This document shows, piece after piece, positions 1 through 9,633 of a stretch of DNA of 64,000 bases. Position 1 is the first letter of the stretch. Each line of letters opens with the position of its first letter. The position numbers and the translations under genes were made by a program. This DNA comes from Dehalococcoidia bacterium (GTDB lineage Bacteria > Chloroflexota > Dehalococcoidia > Lucifugimonadales > UBA1123). The notes under the pieces are model-generated. The model was not told the origin of the DNA. It saw only the letters and a program-made list of their open reading frames with translations, and did no database searches. The stretch covers positions 203,644 through 267,643 of the forward strand of contig JAGWBK010000001.1 in NCBI GenBank assembly GCA_021295915.1, written 5' to 3'.

Positions 1-81
1 CTGCATGAGGAACGGCCCAGGTTGGAAGACGTGTTCCATCACTTGACCGCTGAAGGCGAGCGGACGGGAGACGAGTCCTAG
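1..81 (+). CDS. ABC transporter ATPase, C-terminal end (partial)
   Basis: The window opens inside a reading frame of which 26 codons and a TAG stop remain. The tail contains RLEDVFHHLT, and a LEDVF-x-x-LT ending is typical of ATP-binding subunits that partner ABC-2 permeases. The next gene starts 4 nt downstream and is an ABC-2/GldG permease, so this is very likely its ATPase, analogous to GldA. The catalytic motifs lie outside the window, so the family call rests on the tail and the neighbour. Confidence 0.7.
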   Translation: MHEERPRLEDVFHHLTAEGERTGDES

Positions 82-85
82 ACAC

Positions 86-2407
86 ATGCGCTCACCACTG
101 TTCGCACTGGTCAAGAAGGACGTCAAGAGCTACTTCGATCAGCCAACCGCGTACATTCTGATCGTCCCGTTTGTTGCGGTTCTGGCCTATGTGTTCTTCA
201 GCCAGGCACTTTTGACGGCCGAGGCTTCACTCAGGCCGATGTTTACGGTTGACTTCCAGATTGACAGCCCTTCCCTGCCCTGGCTGCTTGCGATATTCGT
301 CCCCGCTGCCACCATGAGGCTACTGGCTGAGGAGAACCGCGACGGGACACTGGAGCTCCTGCTGACGCATCCTGTCAGGGGATGGATCGTTCTACTGTCG
401 AAGTTCCTTGCAGGTTTCATCTTCGTAGCGTTCGCCATACTGGCTACATTGGGCATACCCATCGCTGTAACCACGGCTGGAAATCTCGACATCGGCGCAG
501 CAGTGGGACAGTACGTCAGCAGCCTCTTCCTGGCTGCCGCATTCGTCTCCATCGGGCTGTTCACGTCCAGTCTGACCCGCAACCAGATCGTGGCGTTCAT
601 CCTGGGTCTCTCGCTCACGATGATGCTGATGATCATGGGTCTGGACATTGTCGCTGTGACTCTGCCGCCCCGACTGGCATCGCTGCTGCAGGACCTGAGC
701 CCGGTGACTCACTTTTCGAGCATAGCGAGGGGGGTCATTCACCTGCGGGACGTGCTCTACTTCGCTGCGCTGATCTCGACCTTCCTGAGCGCGACCTTCC
801 TGGTCATCAGAGGCCGAACGCTCAGCCACTCGTCGGCCCAGTACCGAAACCTGCAACTGGGTACGGTTGGACTCATCGTAGTTAGCCTCCTGGTTGGATG
901 GTCTGGCAACTCAATTGGCGGGCGAATTGACCTTACACAGGACCAGTTGTTCACCCTTAGCCCTGCCACAGCAGACATTCTCGACGGCCTTGATGACATC
1001 CTGACGCTGGAGCTCTTCGAGTCCAGGGAACCTCCCGTGCAGGTGGCTATAACTGCCCGTGACGTTGGAGACTTCCTGGAGGACTTCGCGGCAGGATCGG
1101 GCGGGGACGTAAAGCTCGTTCGGCGATTCCCTGCGGACGATGAAGACGAGGCTCGAAAGGCACAGCTGGCAGGCATTCCGCCAGTCCAGTTCAACGTTCA
1201 GAGCCAGGGTGAACTCCAGATAAAGACAGGTTACCTCGGACTTGCGATGACCTACGTCGACAAGCGGCAGGTCATCCCCTACATCACTAATTTCGATGGC
1301 TTCGAGTACCAGCTGGCATCCATTGCCAACCGGATGCTTCAGGAAGACAAGAAGACTGTGGCATTCCTCACCGGTCACGGAGAGGCTGGTCCGTCAGTTG
1401 GATACAACACCTTCGCGGGACTGCTACTCGACTCATATCGAGTCAGGGAAGTCGACGCCACAGAGGACCCGAATATAGACCTGTCGGACGTGGACGTACT
1501 AATAATCGGCGGCCCGACCAGTTCCATTCGCGACGAGACGGCCGACGCCATCAGGCAGTACCTGCTCGGCGGCGGCAAGGCTATGATCATGGTGAACTCT
1601 GTCGTCATCGACCAGAGTCGCCTGATTGCCAACCAGAACCGCAACAGCTTCTCATATCTGCCCGAGGAGTTCGGCGTGATCGTCGAAGACGATCTCGTAT
1701 TCGATCTACAATCGAATGAGACCTTGTCGTTCAACACTGGTGTCGGCAGCGTATTTCTGCCCTACCCGTACTGGATGCGCGTACCGGTAATTGATAGAAA
1801 AGTTGCGGGAAACGTGGGCTCAGTGCTGCTGCCGTGGGCCAGTTCCGTAGGAATTACAGAGTCTGGGCGGGGCCGCATCGAGGTTGTACCGTTGCTAGAG
1901 ACGACGGAGTTTGCGGCAATCGACTTCAACTACGGAGACGTCCGGCCAAACTCCCCGGTATTCGAGGATGTAACCCAAGGCAACTTCATCCAGGCGCTGA
2001 TGGGAGCCGCGGTCATTCAAAGGAATGTTCCTGCCGGTCAGGAAGCGTTCAGGCTTATTGTCTTCGGCGATTCGGAATGGCTGGCAGACAGCGTTCTACC
2101 AAGGTCACAGGAGAACATCGCGCTGGGACTAAACCTCGTAGACTGGCTGGCTCAGGAAGATACACTAGCTGCCGTTCGCTCGAAAATAGTCACTTCACGT
2201 GACCTCCTATTCACTTCCACCACTCACAAGAACATTGCCCAGTGGGCAAATGTTGCCGGTGTCCCGCTGCTTATTGTTGTGGTCGGGCTTTTCAGTTCAA
2301 TCAGAAGGCGGAGGTTCGGCTTCACCTTGTACGGCCAGGCCAGGACCGGGGGATTCAGACTCGGTCGCAGACGCCGAGGTGACCAGGGTCAGGAGGACGA
2401 CGAATGA
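86..2407 (+). CDS. ABC-2 permease fused to GldG-type auxiliary domain
   Basis: The protein has 773 residues. Residues 1 to about 280 hold roughly seven hydrophobic segments and the ABC-2 permease signature LLAEENRDGTLELLLTHPV near residue 78. A long soluble part follows (about 285-725). It opens with DLTQDQLFTLS and contains FLTGHGEAG, both typical of the GldG/ABC_transp_aux domain, and it is closed by one membrane helix near residue 740 and a basic tail. In Bacteroidota GldF and GldG are separate proteins; here they are one chain. The gene overlaps the next one by ATGA, so the two are probably translationally coupled. The transported substrate is unknown. Family membership does not by itself imply gliding motility. 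Confidence 0.85.
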   Translation: MRSPLFALVKKDVKSYFDQPTAYILIVPFVAVLAYVFFSQALLTAEASLRPMFTVDFQIDSPSLPWLLAIFVPAATMRLLAEENRDGTLELLLTHPVRGWIVLLSKFLAGFIFVAFAILATLGIPIAVTTAGNLDIGAAVGQYVSSLFLAAAFVSIGLFTSSLTRNQIVAFILGLSLTMMLMIMGLDIVAVTLPPRLASLLQDLSPVTHFSSIARGVIHLRDVLYFAALISTFLSATFLVIRGRTLSHSSAQYRNLQLGTVGLIVVSLLVGWSGNSIGGRIDLTQDQLFTLSPATADILDGLDDILTLELFESREPPVQVAITARDVGDFLEDFAAGSGGDVKLVRRFPADDEDEARKAQLAGIPPVQFNVQSQGELQIKTGYLGLAMTYVDKRQVIPYITNFDGFEYQLASIANRMLQEDKKTVAFLTGHGEAGPSVGYNTFAGLLLDSYRVREVDATEDPNIDLSDVDVLIIGGPTSSIRDETADAIRQYLLGGGKAMIMVNSVVIDQSRLIANQNRNSFSYLPEEFGVIVEDDLVFDLQSNETLSFNTGVGSVFLPYPYWMRVPVIDRKVAGNVGSVLLPWASSVGITESGRGRIEVVPLLETTEFAAIDFNYGDVRPNSPVFEDVTQGNFIQALMGAAVIQRNVPAGQEAFRLIVFGDSEWLADSVLPRSQENIALGLNLVDWLAQEDTLAAVRSKIVTSRDLLFTSTTHKNIAQWANVAGVPLLIVVVGLFSSIRRRRFGFTLYGQARTGGFRLGRRRRGDQGQEDDE

Positions 2408-3357
2408 AGAGCAGGCAGCTCGGCTTCGTCCTAATGGCGCTGATCGCAGTCGGCGTGGCGGGCCTGATCTTCCGGGTATTCTCTGCCGGATCGGACGAGA
2501 TAATCCTGGAGGGACTGGTCCAGGTCTCGCGGGAGGCCAGCGATCGCGTATTGATTAACGATGCAGAGAAGCAGACGGAGTTGGTAAGACTAGGCGACGC
2601 TGAGCAGGCGACGTGGTTCGTCGACGACCAGGCCGTGTTTCAGCCGAGGCTTGAGCAGTTCTGGCAGGCGGTTGACGACCTGTACGATGCTCAGCTTGTA
2701 TCCATAAATCCTGTTAATCACCCTCCCCTGGGTGTCGTTGACGGTGAGTCAATCGAAGTGTCGTTCTTCATAGGGGGAAGGTCACTGCAGGAGAAGTTCC
2801 TGGTCGGCGAGTGGCAACCCGACGTGCGTCTTTGTTACGTCAGGAGGGCTGGGCACGAGGAGACCTACGGAGTCCCTTGTCCTGGGGGCAACATCTTCGA
2901 ACCCGACCCGGACAGGTGGAAGAACCCGGTGGTGGCCTCGATACCTCCTAACGAGATTCTGGAGATCCAGTTCACCTACCCCGACGAGGCCTTCATACTT
3001 CGTCCCGACGATGAAGGCGAGTGGTACGCCCATGGAACTGGCGGTTCCGAAGACCCGATCAGCCCATTAGCCCTGAATTCCATCATAGGCACTCTCCAAC
3101 TGGTTGTAGCCTCAGGGTTTGCCGAAGAAGAAGAGGCGGACAAGCTCAACTTCGCCGTCCCGGATGCGATGGTTCGTGTCATAACACACGAGGATGCCTC
3201 TACTCCGTCGACCCGGCTCAGGTTCCTGCGACGCGACGATCTGAGCTCGTACCTGTCGATCCCCACAACGGGAACGGTATACATAGTCGACAACCAAGCG
3301 GTCGGTGGGCTGCTCCTTCGTTTGGAGCAGATGATAGAAGCTCAGGACGGAGGCTAA
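2404..3357 (+). CDS. DUF4340 domain protein
   Basis: This 317-residue protein has one N-terminal membrane helix (about residues 5-25, LMALIAVGVAGLIF) followed by an extracytoplasmic region. The order ATPase, ABC-2/GldG permease, DUF4340 is a recurring arrangement, and the acidic repeat-like architecture fits DUF4340. The start ATG overlaps the previous stop (ATGA). It presumably acts as an envelope-anchored partner of the upstream transporter. The biochemical role of the family is not established. Confidence 0.7.
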   Translation: MKSRQLGFVLMALIAVGVAGLIFRVFSAGSDEIILEGLVQVSREASDRVLINDAEKQTELVRLGDAEQATWFVDDQAVFQPRLEQFWQAVDDLYDAQLVSINPVNHPPLGVVDGESIEVSFFIGGRSLQEKFLVGEWQPDVRLCYVRRAGHEETYGVPCPGGNIFEPDPDRWKNPVVASIPPNEILEIQFTYPDEAFILRPDDEGEWYAHGTGGSEDPISPLALNSIIGTLQLVVASGFAEEEEADKLNFAVPDAMVRVITHEDASTPSTRLRFLRRDDLSSYLSIPTTGTVYIVDNQAVGGLLLRLEQMIEAQDGG

Positions 3358-3375
3358 GAGCGTACCGGGAAGCAG

Positions 3376-4041
3376 CTACCCGAGCTCTGGGTTGTCTGCC
3401 AGGTCAGCGCCTGCTAATTCGTCTGACAGCCGCCGCCGCCTGGCATGACCAACCAGCGCATGTCCGAACACGACCAGCGCCAGCATTCCCATCGCCAGGG
3501 CGGTATCAAGGTCATTGACTCGAGTCTGAGTGAACAGCAGTATGATCACTGCGTATCCGGCGATAATGCAGAACAGTGACGAGTATGGGAGCTTCTGCCC
3601 TCCAAGTGCCACAGCCACAGCCACGAGAACAGCGATGATGCTCTCGTAGTAGCCCTGGTATATGGGGAATACAGCCAGGGTAATGCCACCGAGAGTGACA
3701 AGTCCGTCTCCACCCCTGAAGCCGGTAAAGATCGAGTTCCAGTGACCAACTATAGCCGCAGCGGCAGGAACGACGATCCAGATACCGTCCACGCCGAGGG
3801 CCTGGGCAATAAGAATCGCAAGAATACCCTTGGCAGCATCGCCAAGGACAACCAGGCTTGCGGGAATCATCCCGACGCTTCTGCGGACGTTTGTGGCCCC
3901 AGCCAGACCTGTGCCTGAACTGAAGACATTTACTCCCCGCCTCTTGCTTAAACGATCCGCCAGTGGCAATGCACCAATGATGTATGCGATAACAGCCGCT
4001 AGTAGCAGGTTGAGAATCTCAGGTGCATCATACGGGAGCAT
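3376..4041 (-). CDS. PlsY-like glycerol-3-phosphate acyltransferase
   Basis: This 221-residue integral membrane protein has about six hydrophobic segments. PlsY transfers an acyl group from acyl-phosphate to glycerol-3-phosphate in phospholipid synthesis. Family features visible are GALPLAD at the N-terminus, GATNVRRSVG, GDAAKG and GHWNSIFTGFRGG. Two conserved motifs are altered: the usual GSGN-x-GATN appears as SSGTGLAGATN, and the usual GGKG reads GGDG, replacing a conserved Lys with Asp. It may be a divergent PlsY or a paralogue with another acyl acceptor. It converges on the DUF4340 gene and diverges from the kinase-like gene. Confidence 0.7.
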   Translation of the reverse strand: MLPYDAPEILNLLLAAVIAYIIGALPLADRLSKRRGVNVFSSGTGLAGATNVRRSVGMIPASLVVLGDAAKGILAILIAQALGVDGIWIVVPAAAAIVGHWNSIFTGFRGGDGLVTLGGITLAVFPIYQGYYESIIAVLVAVAVALGGQKLPYSSLFCIIAGYAVIILLFTQTRVNDLDTALAMGMLALVVFGHALVGHARRRRLSDELAGADLADNPELG

Positions 4042-4120
4042 ATAGAATCGTCCACTCTATTTTCGTTTGTGAAATGATTGTATCACCCGTCATGATTTCT
4101 GAACATGTCTGTACTTTGGT

Positions 4121-5152
4121 GTGAATTCCGTTCAAATGAATGACAAGGACAAGAGCCCACATCGTGACCTGGAACGATTCCAACTCGGGGGTCTCCTGGG
4201 CGAGGGTGCAGACATGCAGGTGTTTGCGGCGACCGATGTCGAGTCGGGGCTGCCATGCGTGGTAAAGCGCCCCCACCCTTCCCTCATTTCTCGGAACATC
4301 CACGACGATGTGGAACGACGGATGTCCCTCCAGGCCGAACTGAGGTCAGAAGGGGGTGTATGGGCTGGTCTGCCCGGACTGCTGACGGTTACCGCCCCGG
4401 ACGCATTCGGCTGGTACTTCGGGGACGATCTCGGCAACTCATACGCGGTGCAGGTTGAAGAACGCGCGGTAGGGATACCGCTCCTTGGCAGCGTTGCAGA
4501 TCAGGTAAGGGGACATCCAGTCGGGCTGCCACTCAACCTGTTCATCCTGCACCCTTCGACCATGCACATCGAAAGATGCATCGAGAACCCGACGCTGACG
4601 GTACTGAGAATCATCGAACAGTGCCTGGAACTGGGTTTACTTGCGGGCGACCTGGGACCCAGAAACCTGTTCTACTCTCCTGGGACCGGCCGGGCTACCG
4701 TGATCGATCTCGGGGCGCTCAGGAGGCCAGAGCCTAAGAGCGCTCGTTCGCCAGAGTTCGACCTCAATAACATTCTATTCGAGTTCTTTCAGTTCTACAC
4801 CACACCGGCTGAACATCCCACATCGTCAGATGATTACACCCGGGTGAGTGAGCATAGACTCGTTGGGTCACTGGAGAGAATGGTTCAGTCGATGGTTGAG
4901 AAGTACTCAGGTCTGACGAATTCCCAGCAGAGAGATTCTGCCCAGACCATATTGACTGGTCTGGCAGAACGCCGTTATCAATCGGTCGGGGAATTCCGTA
5001 CCGATTTTGAAGTGTACCTGGAGGAAGCTGTACGGGAGCCCCCCAGTGAGTACGTCAATGGCGCCTGGTCAACGGCCGTGGAGCGCCTGCGTGAACCCTA
5101 CTGGACCAAGTACCTCTTCCACGCTGACTCTGAACTTGCTAACTACACCTGA
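4121..5152 (+). CDS. Protein kinase-like protein
   Basis: The protein has 343 residues with a GTG start; an in-frame ATG at 4136 is an alternative and neither has a clear ribosome binding site. A glycine-rich loop (LLGEGADMQVF, about residue 27) and a VVKRPHP segment with the candidate ATP-binding Lys are followed by GDLGPRNLFY (about 180) and VIDLGA (about 198). These match the catalytic-loop Asp/Asn and the metal-binding Asp of the kinase fold, although the classic HRD and DFG triplets are modified. No membrane segment or sensor domain is seen. The substrate is unknown, and it could be a small-molecule kinase. Confidence 0.6.
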   Translation: MNSVQMNDKDKSPHRDLERFQLGGLLGEGADMQVFAATDVESGLPCVVKRPHPSLISRNIHDDVERRMSLQAELRSEGGVWAGLPGLLTVTAPDAFGWYFGDDLGNSYAVQVEERAVGIPLLGSVADQVRGHPVGLPLNLFILHPSTMHIERCIENPTLTVLRIIEQCLELGLLAGDLGPRNLFYSPGTGRATVIDLGALRRPEPKSARSPEFDLNNILFEFFQFYTTPAEHPTSSDDYTRVSEHRLVGSLERMVQSMVEKYSGLTNSQQRDSAQTILTGLAERRYQSVGEFRTDFEVYLEEAVREPPSEYVNGAWSTAVERLREPYWTKYLFHADSELANYT

Positions 5153-5184
5153 ACAGCCGAGCGACCCAGCGTTGCATCCTGCCC

Positions 5185-6291
5185 CTACACGAATATGTCC
5201 TCGGGAAGGAACGCTGAGACCGTGACGTTCGGCAGATCGACGATGTTGCTTATCTTCAGATCAACGGCCACTGAGCAGATTACGTAAGCCTGCTCGCGCG
5301 TGTATCCACGCTCCCCAAGAAGGTCGATCATATTCAGCAGCGCGCCTTTAGCCGCGAGAGTAACGTCCTCGTCCTCCTGGGTGCCGTCTTCTCGAATTGG
5401 GTAGCCGACGGTTGCGGTGAAGTTCCCTGGTATGGCGAACTGTGGCGGCAGGAAATAGCCCGGGTGGGAAAACCGTGGCATGGTAATCCCTCGACTTGCA
5501 GCAGCCCCCTTATGGACTGTAAACCGGACCGATACGGTGGCCCCCATTTCGATAGCGGTGATGCACACCTCTCCGTCGCCCTGAGCGAAGTGTCCATCGC
5601 CCACGGAGAAGAGTCCACCTTCGACGGCGACCGGTATGTACAGCCTTGACCCACGTGTGAGCTGCTTGACGTCCATGTTGCCGGCGTTTTCGCGCGGTGG
5701 CCCAGTCCTCAGTCCCTCTTCCGCAATCTGCCCCCCCGGTACAGCATCCTGAGCATCTGGGGGCGGGACATTGCCTCCCCTCTCTAGCAGGTCTGCTTCC
5801 CTGGCGGTCCATGCCGCAAGCTGCTCGTGGGAGGGAGCCAGCCCTGCGGTCCCCATAAATGACCCGTCTGGTATACGTACGCCGGGGACCTGCTCAGACG
5901 TGGCGTAACCATGTTCGATGTCCCAGTGTGCAATAAACGGTTCAGTGAAGACGTCCCTGAGAAACCCGGCTCCAGGGCGGAAGCGTGTGAAGCCATAGGG
6001 CTGCGGAAAGATATCGACGTACTCGATCTCAAGCAGGTCGCCAGGTTCAGCCCCATTCACGTAGATCGGCCCGGTAAGCGGGTGGCTAACCTTCTGGTCC
6101 ATGGCTTCCAGGTCCTCGACGACCGTAGAGCGTGTCATCTGACCATCACTCGCGTCCCGGGTGTCGATTACGATGTTCTCGTTCTCTCCGACCTCGATTA
6201 TCGGCGGCACGTCCGGGTGCCAGCGATTGTGGCCGGTCTCCGGCTGCTCCTTGAGCCTCTTGTTCCTGTCGATTCTGATGAACTGAGTCAA
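5185..6291 (-). CDS. Acetamidase/formamidase family protein
   Basis: This 368-residue protein belongs to the FmdA/AmdA family, which hydrolyses short amides to ammonia and a carboxylate. Signatures are HPLTGPIYVNGAEPGD near residue 75 and GDGHFAQGDGEV near residue 230. The start is TTG, with an AGGAG about 9 nt upstream. It lies 21 nt downstream of the epimerase gene and is probably cotranscribed with it. The converging kinase-like gene ends 32 nt from its stop. The substrate cannot be read from sequence; formamide and acetamide are the family paradigms. Confidence 0.8.
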   Translation of the reverse strand: MTQFIRIDRNKRLKEQPETGHNRWHPDVPPIIEVGENENIVIDTRDASDGQMTRSTVVEDLEAMDQKVSHPLTGPIYVNGAEPGDLLEIEYVDIFPQPYGFTRFRPGAGFLRDVFTEPFIAHWDIEHGYATSEQVPGVRIPDGSFMGTAGLAPSHEQLAAWTAREADLLERGGNVPPPDAQDAVPGGQIAEEGLRTGPPRENAGNMDVKQLTRGSRLYIPVAVEGGLFSVGDGHFAQGDGEVCITAIEMGATVSVRFTVHKGAAASRGITMPRFSHPGYFLPPQFAIPGNFTATVGYPIREDGTQEDEDVTLAAKGALLNMIDLLGERGYTREQAYVICSVAVDLKISNIVDLPNVTVSAFLPEDIFV

Positions 6292-6312
6292 GGTGAGTGT
6301 CTCCTGGTTGTT

Positions 6313-7077
6313 TTAACCGGTGAAGAGCCTGTCGTCCGCTGTGTCCTGCGGCTCCCAACCGAGTACTTCCTTCGGATGTGAGAGGTCTCGGTAGTTCCAG
6401 CGGTTGTTTGATACCGCGAAGAATGTGTCGCACTTCAGGTCCTCTGGGGCATCGATGCACGCCTTGAGGTGGGTGGCGACGTCCCTGTGGCTCAGATAGA
6501 TCGCATTCTCGCGGATTGTCCTGGGACGGTTCTCACTTGTGACTGAACCTATCCTCACGCATATCATGCTCATGCCATAGTCATCGGAGAAGTGCCTGGC
6601 GAGGGCCTCGCCCCAGATTTTAGCGGCGCCATAGAGCGCCTCGGGCCTGACGTCGAGATGAGTGAGCTTTCTGAAGTCTGAAGGCACCTTATCGTATTCA
6701 CCGGCAGCTATGTGAGAGTACGGGGGAACGAACTCGAACCCTCTGATAGCATTCCCACTGGAGGCGAAGATCACCCTTTTGACCCCTGCCCTGCGAGACG
6801 CCTCAAAGACGTTGTACGTACCAACTACGTTGCCGGCATGTTGTCCTTCCCAGTCCTGTGAACCGAGATATGCAGCCAGGTGGACGACGACTTCCTGACC
6901 TTCGAACGCCGGCTGGATGGCATCGAGGTCAGATATGTCAGCCTGCACACTCCGGATGCCATCGACCGGACGCCGATTCAGTGCAGTCAGCTCGTAACCT
7001 CCTGACTCAGTCAGGTGGTCCTTGAGCAGCCCTCCAATCAGACCGCTCATTCCGGTTATCAGCACTCTCCTGGACAT
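6313..7077 (-). CDS. NAD-dependent epimerase/dehydratase (extended SDR)
   Basis: This 254-residue Rossmann protein begins with GMSGLIGGLLKDHL, the nucleotide-binding glycine motif. It has HLAAYLG at the usual position of the second cofactor contact, a Ser in FASSGNAIRGF, and the catalytic pair in YGAAKIWGE (YxxxK). At about 250 residues it is short for sugar-nucleotide epimerases and closer to uronate dehydrogenase-like members. The substrate is not predictable. It is first in a probable two-gene unit with the amidase and is divergent from the sigma factor gene. Confidence 0.75.
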   Translation of the reverse strand: MSRRVLITGMSGLIGGLLKDHLTESGGYELTALNRRPVDGIRSVQADISDLDAIQPAFEGQEVVVHLAAYLGSQDWEGQHAGNVVGTYNVFEASRRAGVKRVIFASSGNAIRGFEFVPPYSHIAAGEYDKVPSDFRKLTHLDVRPEALYGAAKIWGEALARHFSDDYGMSMICVRIGSVTSENRPRTIRENAIYLSHRDVATHLKACIDAPEDLKCDTFFAVSNNRWNYRDLSHPKEVLGWEPQDTADDRLFTG

Positions 7078-7327
7078 TGGTTTCCTCCATTCTGCCCGCG
7101 ACTGACACCGCGAACAGCGCGAGTTCGTTCATATAGTGGTATACTAGTAGTTCGCTTGGAAGGCGAACAGGCTTGCGACAGTTAACTAGCCGACCCTGCG
7201 GATGTCAAGTCAGGCACAGACATTGCGAACGGGGGCGCCGCTGGTAACGGTACTGTTGGCGTCCATTCAGATCGGGCGCGTCATAACTCCTGGCAAGGTA
7301 GGCAGGTATACGTAAGCGTGAAAGTCA

Positions 7328-7356
7328 TTGAACGGTATATATCGGTCTGATATGGT
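7328..7356 (+). promoter_or_regulatory. Predicted sigma-70 promoter of the sigma factor gene
   Basis: TTGAAC at 7328-7333, a 17-nt spacer and TATGGT at 7351-7356 would start transcription near 7363, about 10 nt before the ATG at 7374. That leaves room for a short GAGAGG ribosome binding site. The rest of the 296-nt divergent gap (7078-7373) shows no other feature I can support. Confidence 0.5.
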
Positions 7357-7373
7357 CTGCTGAGAGGCAGTCG

Positions 7374-8816
7374 ATGGCTCAGAGTGAGAACATGGTTGAA
7401 CGACAGGATAGCCTGATAAGAACGGAATCCGACTCCAACGAAGAGTGGTCTCTGCTCGGCACAAATCGCCGCAGGAGGTCCAACGAGGGCTCAATGGACC
7501 TGCTCAAGGCCTATGAGCGCGAGCTCGGCGATGAGCCTACTGACACGGTCAGGGAGTACCTGAGGTCGATCGGACAGCACGCACTGCTGACCGCCCCAGA
7601 AGAGCTGGAGCTAGGCCTCGATGTCGAGCGTTGGATGCTGCTCAAGGAGACGCGGAAGCAAATGACCGCTGAGCTCGAGCGTGAACCTACGACGATAGAA
7701 GTCGCAGCGACGCTCATTGCGGCGACCGTCAGGGAGCTGCTCCTGCTCAGGACTCTCGGGGGCGAAACTGGTTTGGAACTTCCCAACGAGGCTCCGATCA
7801 GCGTGCTGCTCGGGGACCCGGACGTTCGGGAGGTCCTTGACAAGCCTCCTACAGACACGCTCAAGGAACTCCTTGCAGGGGTAAGCGGCGACACCCCGGA
7901 CGAGTCGGGCCCGCGCCTTGCCGCGCTCTCACGAACCTCGAGTCTTATTCCTCCTGACGTATTCCAGGTCGTTGAACGGACACTCGGAGCGGAACTCTAC
8001 GCCGACCTGCTGGACGTTGCTGCAGTTGAAACGTCGATAGAGGGGCGCGACCGTCGTATCGAACAGTGGTGGGCGCTGATTACGGACAGAGGGCAGTCGG
8101 CCTCAGAGCGTCTGACCAACTCCAATTTGAGGTTGGTCGTAAGTGTGGCACGCCGTTACCTGCGCCGCGGACTGCCCCTGCTTGATCTAGTCCAGGAGGG
8201 CAACCTCGGCCTGATGAGGGCCGTGGAGAAGTATGACCCTCACCGGGGATTCAAGTTCAGTACATACGCGACCTGGTGGATACGCCAGGCGGTCACAAGA
8301 GCTCTCGCCGACCAGGGTCGAACGATCAGGCTACCTGTGCACGTCGTCGAACGTCTACAGCAGCTCAACACCGCAGAGCGGCACCTGATGCGCGACAGGG
8401 ATAGAGATCCGACCACGGAAGAGCTTGCCGCCGAGTTGGAGTGGACTCCCGAACAGGTCGAGACCTTGATGCGTCAGCGACAGCACACGATATCGCTCGG
8501 GACACCCGTGGGTGAAGAGGAGTCCACCCTTGAGGACTTCATCCAGGACACGAGCGGCCGCACGCCTGACGAAGTCGCAATGCGGCTGCTGACGCGCGAG
8601 GACGTCATCGAGGCCCTGGACGACATTCCGCCCAGACTCAGAATGGTACTCGCTCTGAGGTTCGGCTTCATCGACGACCGACCGCGTACGCTGGAAGAGG
8701 TAGGCCGCGAGCTTGGAGTAACCCGCGAGCGCGTACGCCAGCTGGAAAAGCAGGCGCTGACGCTACTGCGCAGCTCGGGGAAGCTTCCCAAGATCGAAGA
8801 GATGGAGCCAGACTAG
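7374..8816 (+). CDS. RNA polymerase sigma-70 factor, RpoD/SigA type
   Basis: The protein has 480 residues. Region 1.2 is at about residues 57-90 ([11 protein letters not shown]). Regions 2.1-2.4 start near residue 246 ([31 protein letters not shown]). Region 3 follows, and the region 4 helix-turn-helix is [20 protein letters not shown] at about 439-458. Between regions 1.2 and 2.1 lies a poorly conserved insert of about 150 residues. The complete set of regions suggests a primary or group 2 sigma factor that directs housekeeping or near-housekeeping promoters. Its stop overlaps the stop of the convergent PIG-L gene in a shared CTAG. Confidence 0.9.
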   Translation: MAQSENMVERQDSLIRTESDSNEEWSLLGTNRRRRSNEGSMDLLKAYERELGDEPTDTVREYLRSIGQHALLTAPEELELGLDVERWMLLKETRKQMTAELEREPTTIEVAATLIAATVRELLLLRTLGGETGLELPNEAPISVLLGDPDVREVLDKPPTDTLKELLAGVSGDTPDESGPRLAALSRTSSLIPPDVFQVVERTLGAELYADLLDVAAVETSIEGRDRRIEQWWALITDRGQSASERLTNSNLRLVVSVARRYLRRGLPLLDLVQEGNLGLMRAVEKYDPHRGFKFSTYATWWIRQAVTRALADQGRTIRLPVHVVERLQQLNTAERHLMRDRDRDPTTEELAAELEWTPEQVETLMRQRQHTISLGTPVGEEESTLEDFIQDTSGRTPDEVAMRLLTREDVIEALDDIPPRLRMVLALRFGFIDDRPRTLEEVGRELGVTRERVRQLEKQALTLLRSSGKLPKIEEMEPD

Positions 8817-9508
8817 CGCCAGAGGGATATCCTCTTGAAGGACTCTGCTAGTCCCCCTCCTATGGCCTTTCCTGTCTCTGCCGCACGCTCCCTGGATCGC
8901 TCGGAAGCCACCTCTTTGGGCCGTGACATCTGGCTCACGTGGCAGTACAGCGAGTCCATCTTCTTTTCGAACGTGTCCGTTATGTCGATGAAAATGTCGG
9001 GATCTTCGGACCTGAAGAGCCACACTTCCTGCACGTTGAACGGCTCCAGGCCTTCATCAAGCAGGTCAGGGAATGCAAGGTGGTCCCGGGCATACGGGAA
9101 GACTGCGTCCAGCGTTACCCTGCCCGTCATGTAGTGGTCACGGTGGCGGATGTAGGGGCGGTTTGGGTCGATGGTCACGACCAGATCGGGCCGGTGCTTT
9201 CTGATCTGCCTGACCAGGGCTTTCCTGAACTCCACGCAATCTTCGAGGTTCTGGTCCGGAAAGCGCAGGAACGCCACCTCCGCAAGGTTCAGCAACTTAG
9301 CTGAGTCGAGCTGTTCCTTCTCCCTGGTCTTCGCGAGCGCCGCTGGGTCGATGGATCTGTCACTCGTCCCCTTGTCGCCGTTAGTGCAGACGACCAGCAC
9401 GACTCTTTTGCCCTCTGAGGTCCACTTTGCAATTGTGCCCCCTGCCCCGCCTTCAGCGTCGTCAGGATGAGGCGTGACTACTAGTATGGTCTGTTGGTTA
9501 TCGGACAT
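8813..9508 (-). CDS. PIG-L/LmbE family deacetylase
   Basis: The protein has 231 residues from the ATG preceded by a GGAG. An upstream start would add about 30 basic residues that do not fit the family. The zinc-binding motif [13 protein letters not shown] is near residue 14, and a second metal/catalytic segment HRDHYMTG is near residue 124. Family members remove N-acyl groups from GlcNAc-linked or similar substrates, for example MshB, BshB and LmbE. No mycothiol or bacillithiol partner gene is nearby, so the substrate is open. Confidence 0.8.
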   Translation of the reverse strand: MSDNQQTILVVTPHPDDAEGGAGGTIAKWTSEGKRVVLVVCTNGDKGTSDRSIDPAALAKTREKEQLDSAKLLNLAEVAFLRFPDQNLEDCVEFRKALVRQIRKHRPDLVVTIDPNRPYIRHRDHYMTGRVTLDAVFPYARDHLAFPDLLDEGLEPFNVQEVWLFRSEDPDIFIDITDTFEKKMDSLYCHVSQMSRPKEVASERSRERAAETGKAIGGGLAESFKRISLWR

Positions 9509-9633
9509 CGTTTCTGCTAGACTCCTGCGCCGACGTGCGGCGTGCTGTATCCTATCGAGGATCGGGACCGGCCCCGAGCCAGAAGGGTCCGGCCACAATC
9601 AACCTATTCAGGTAAGTCAGACTCTCAGACCCA

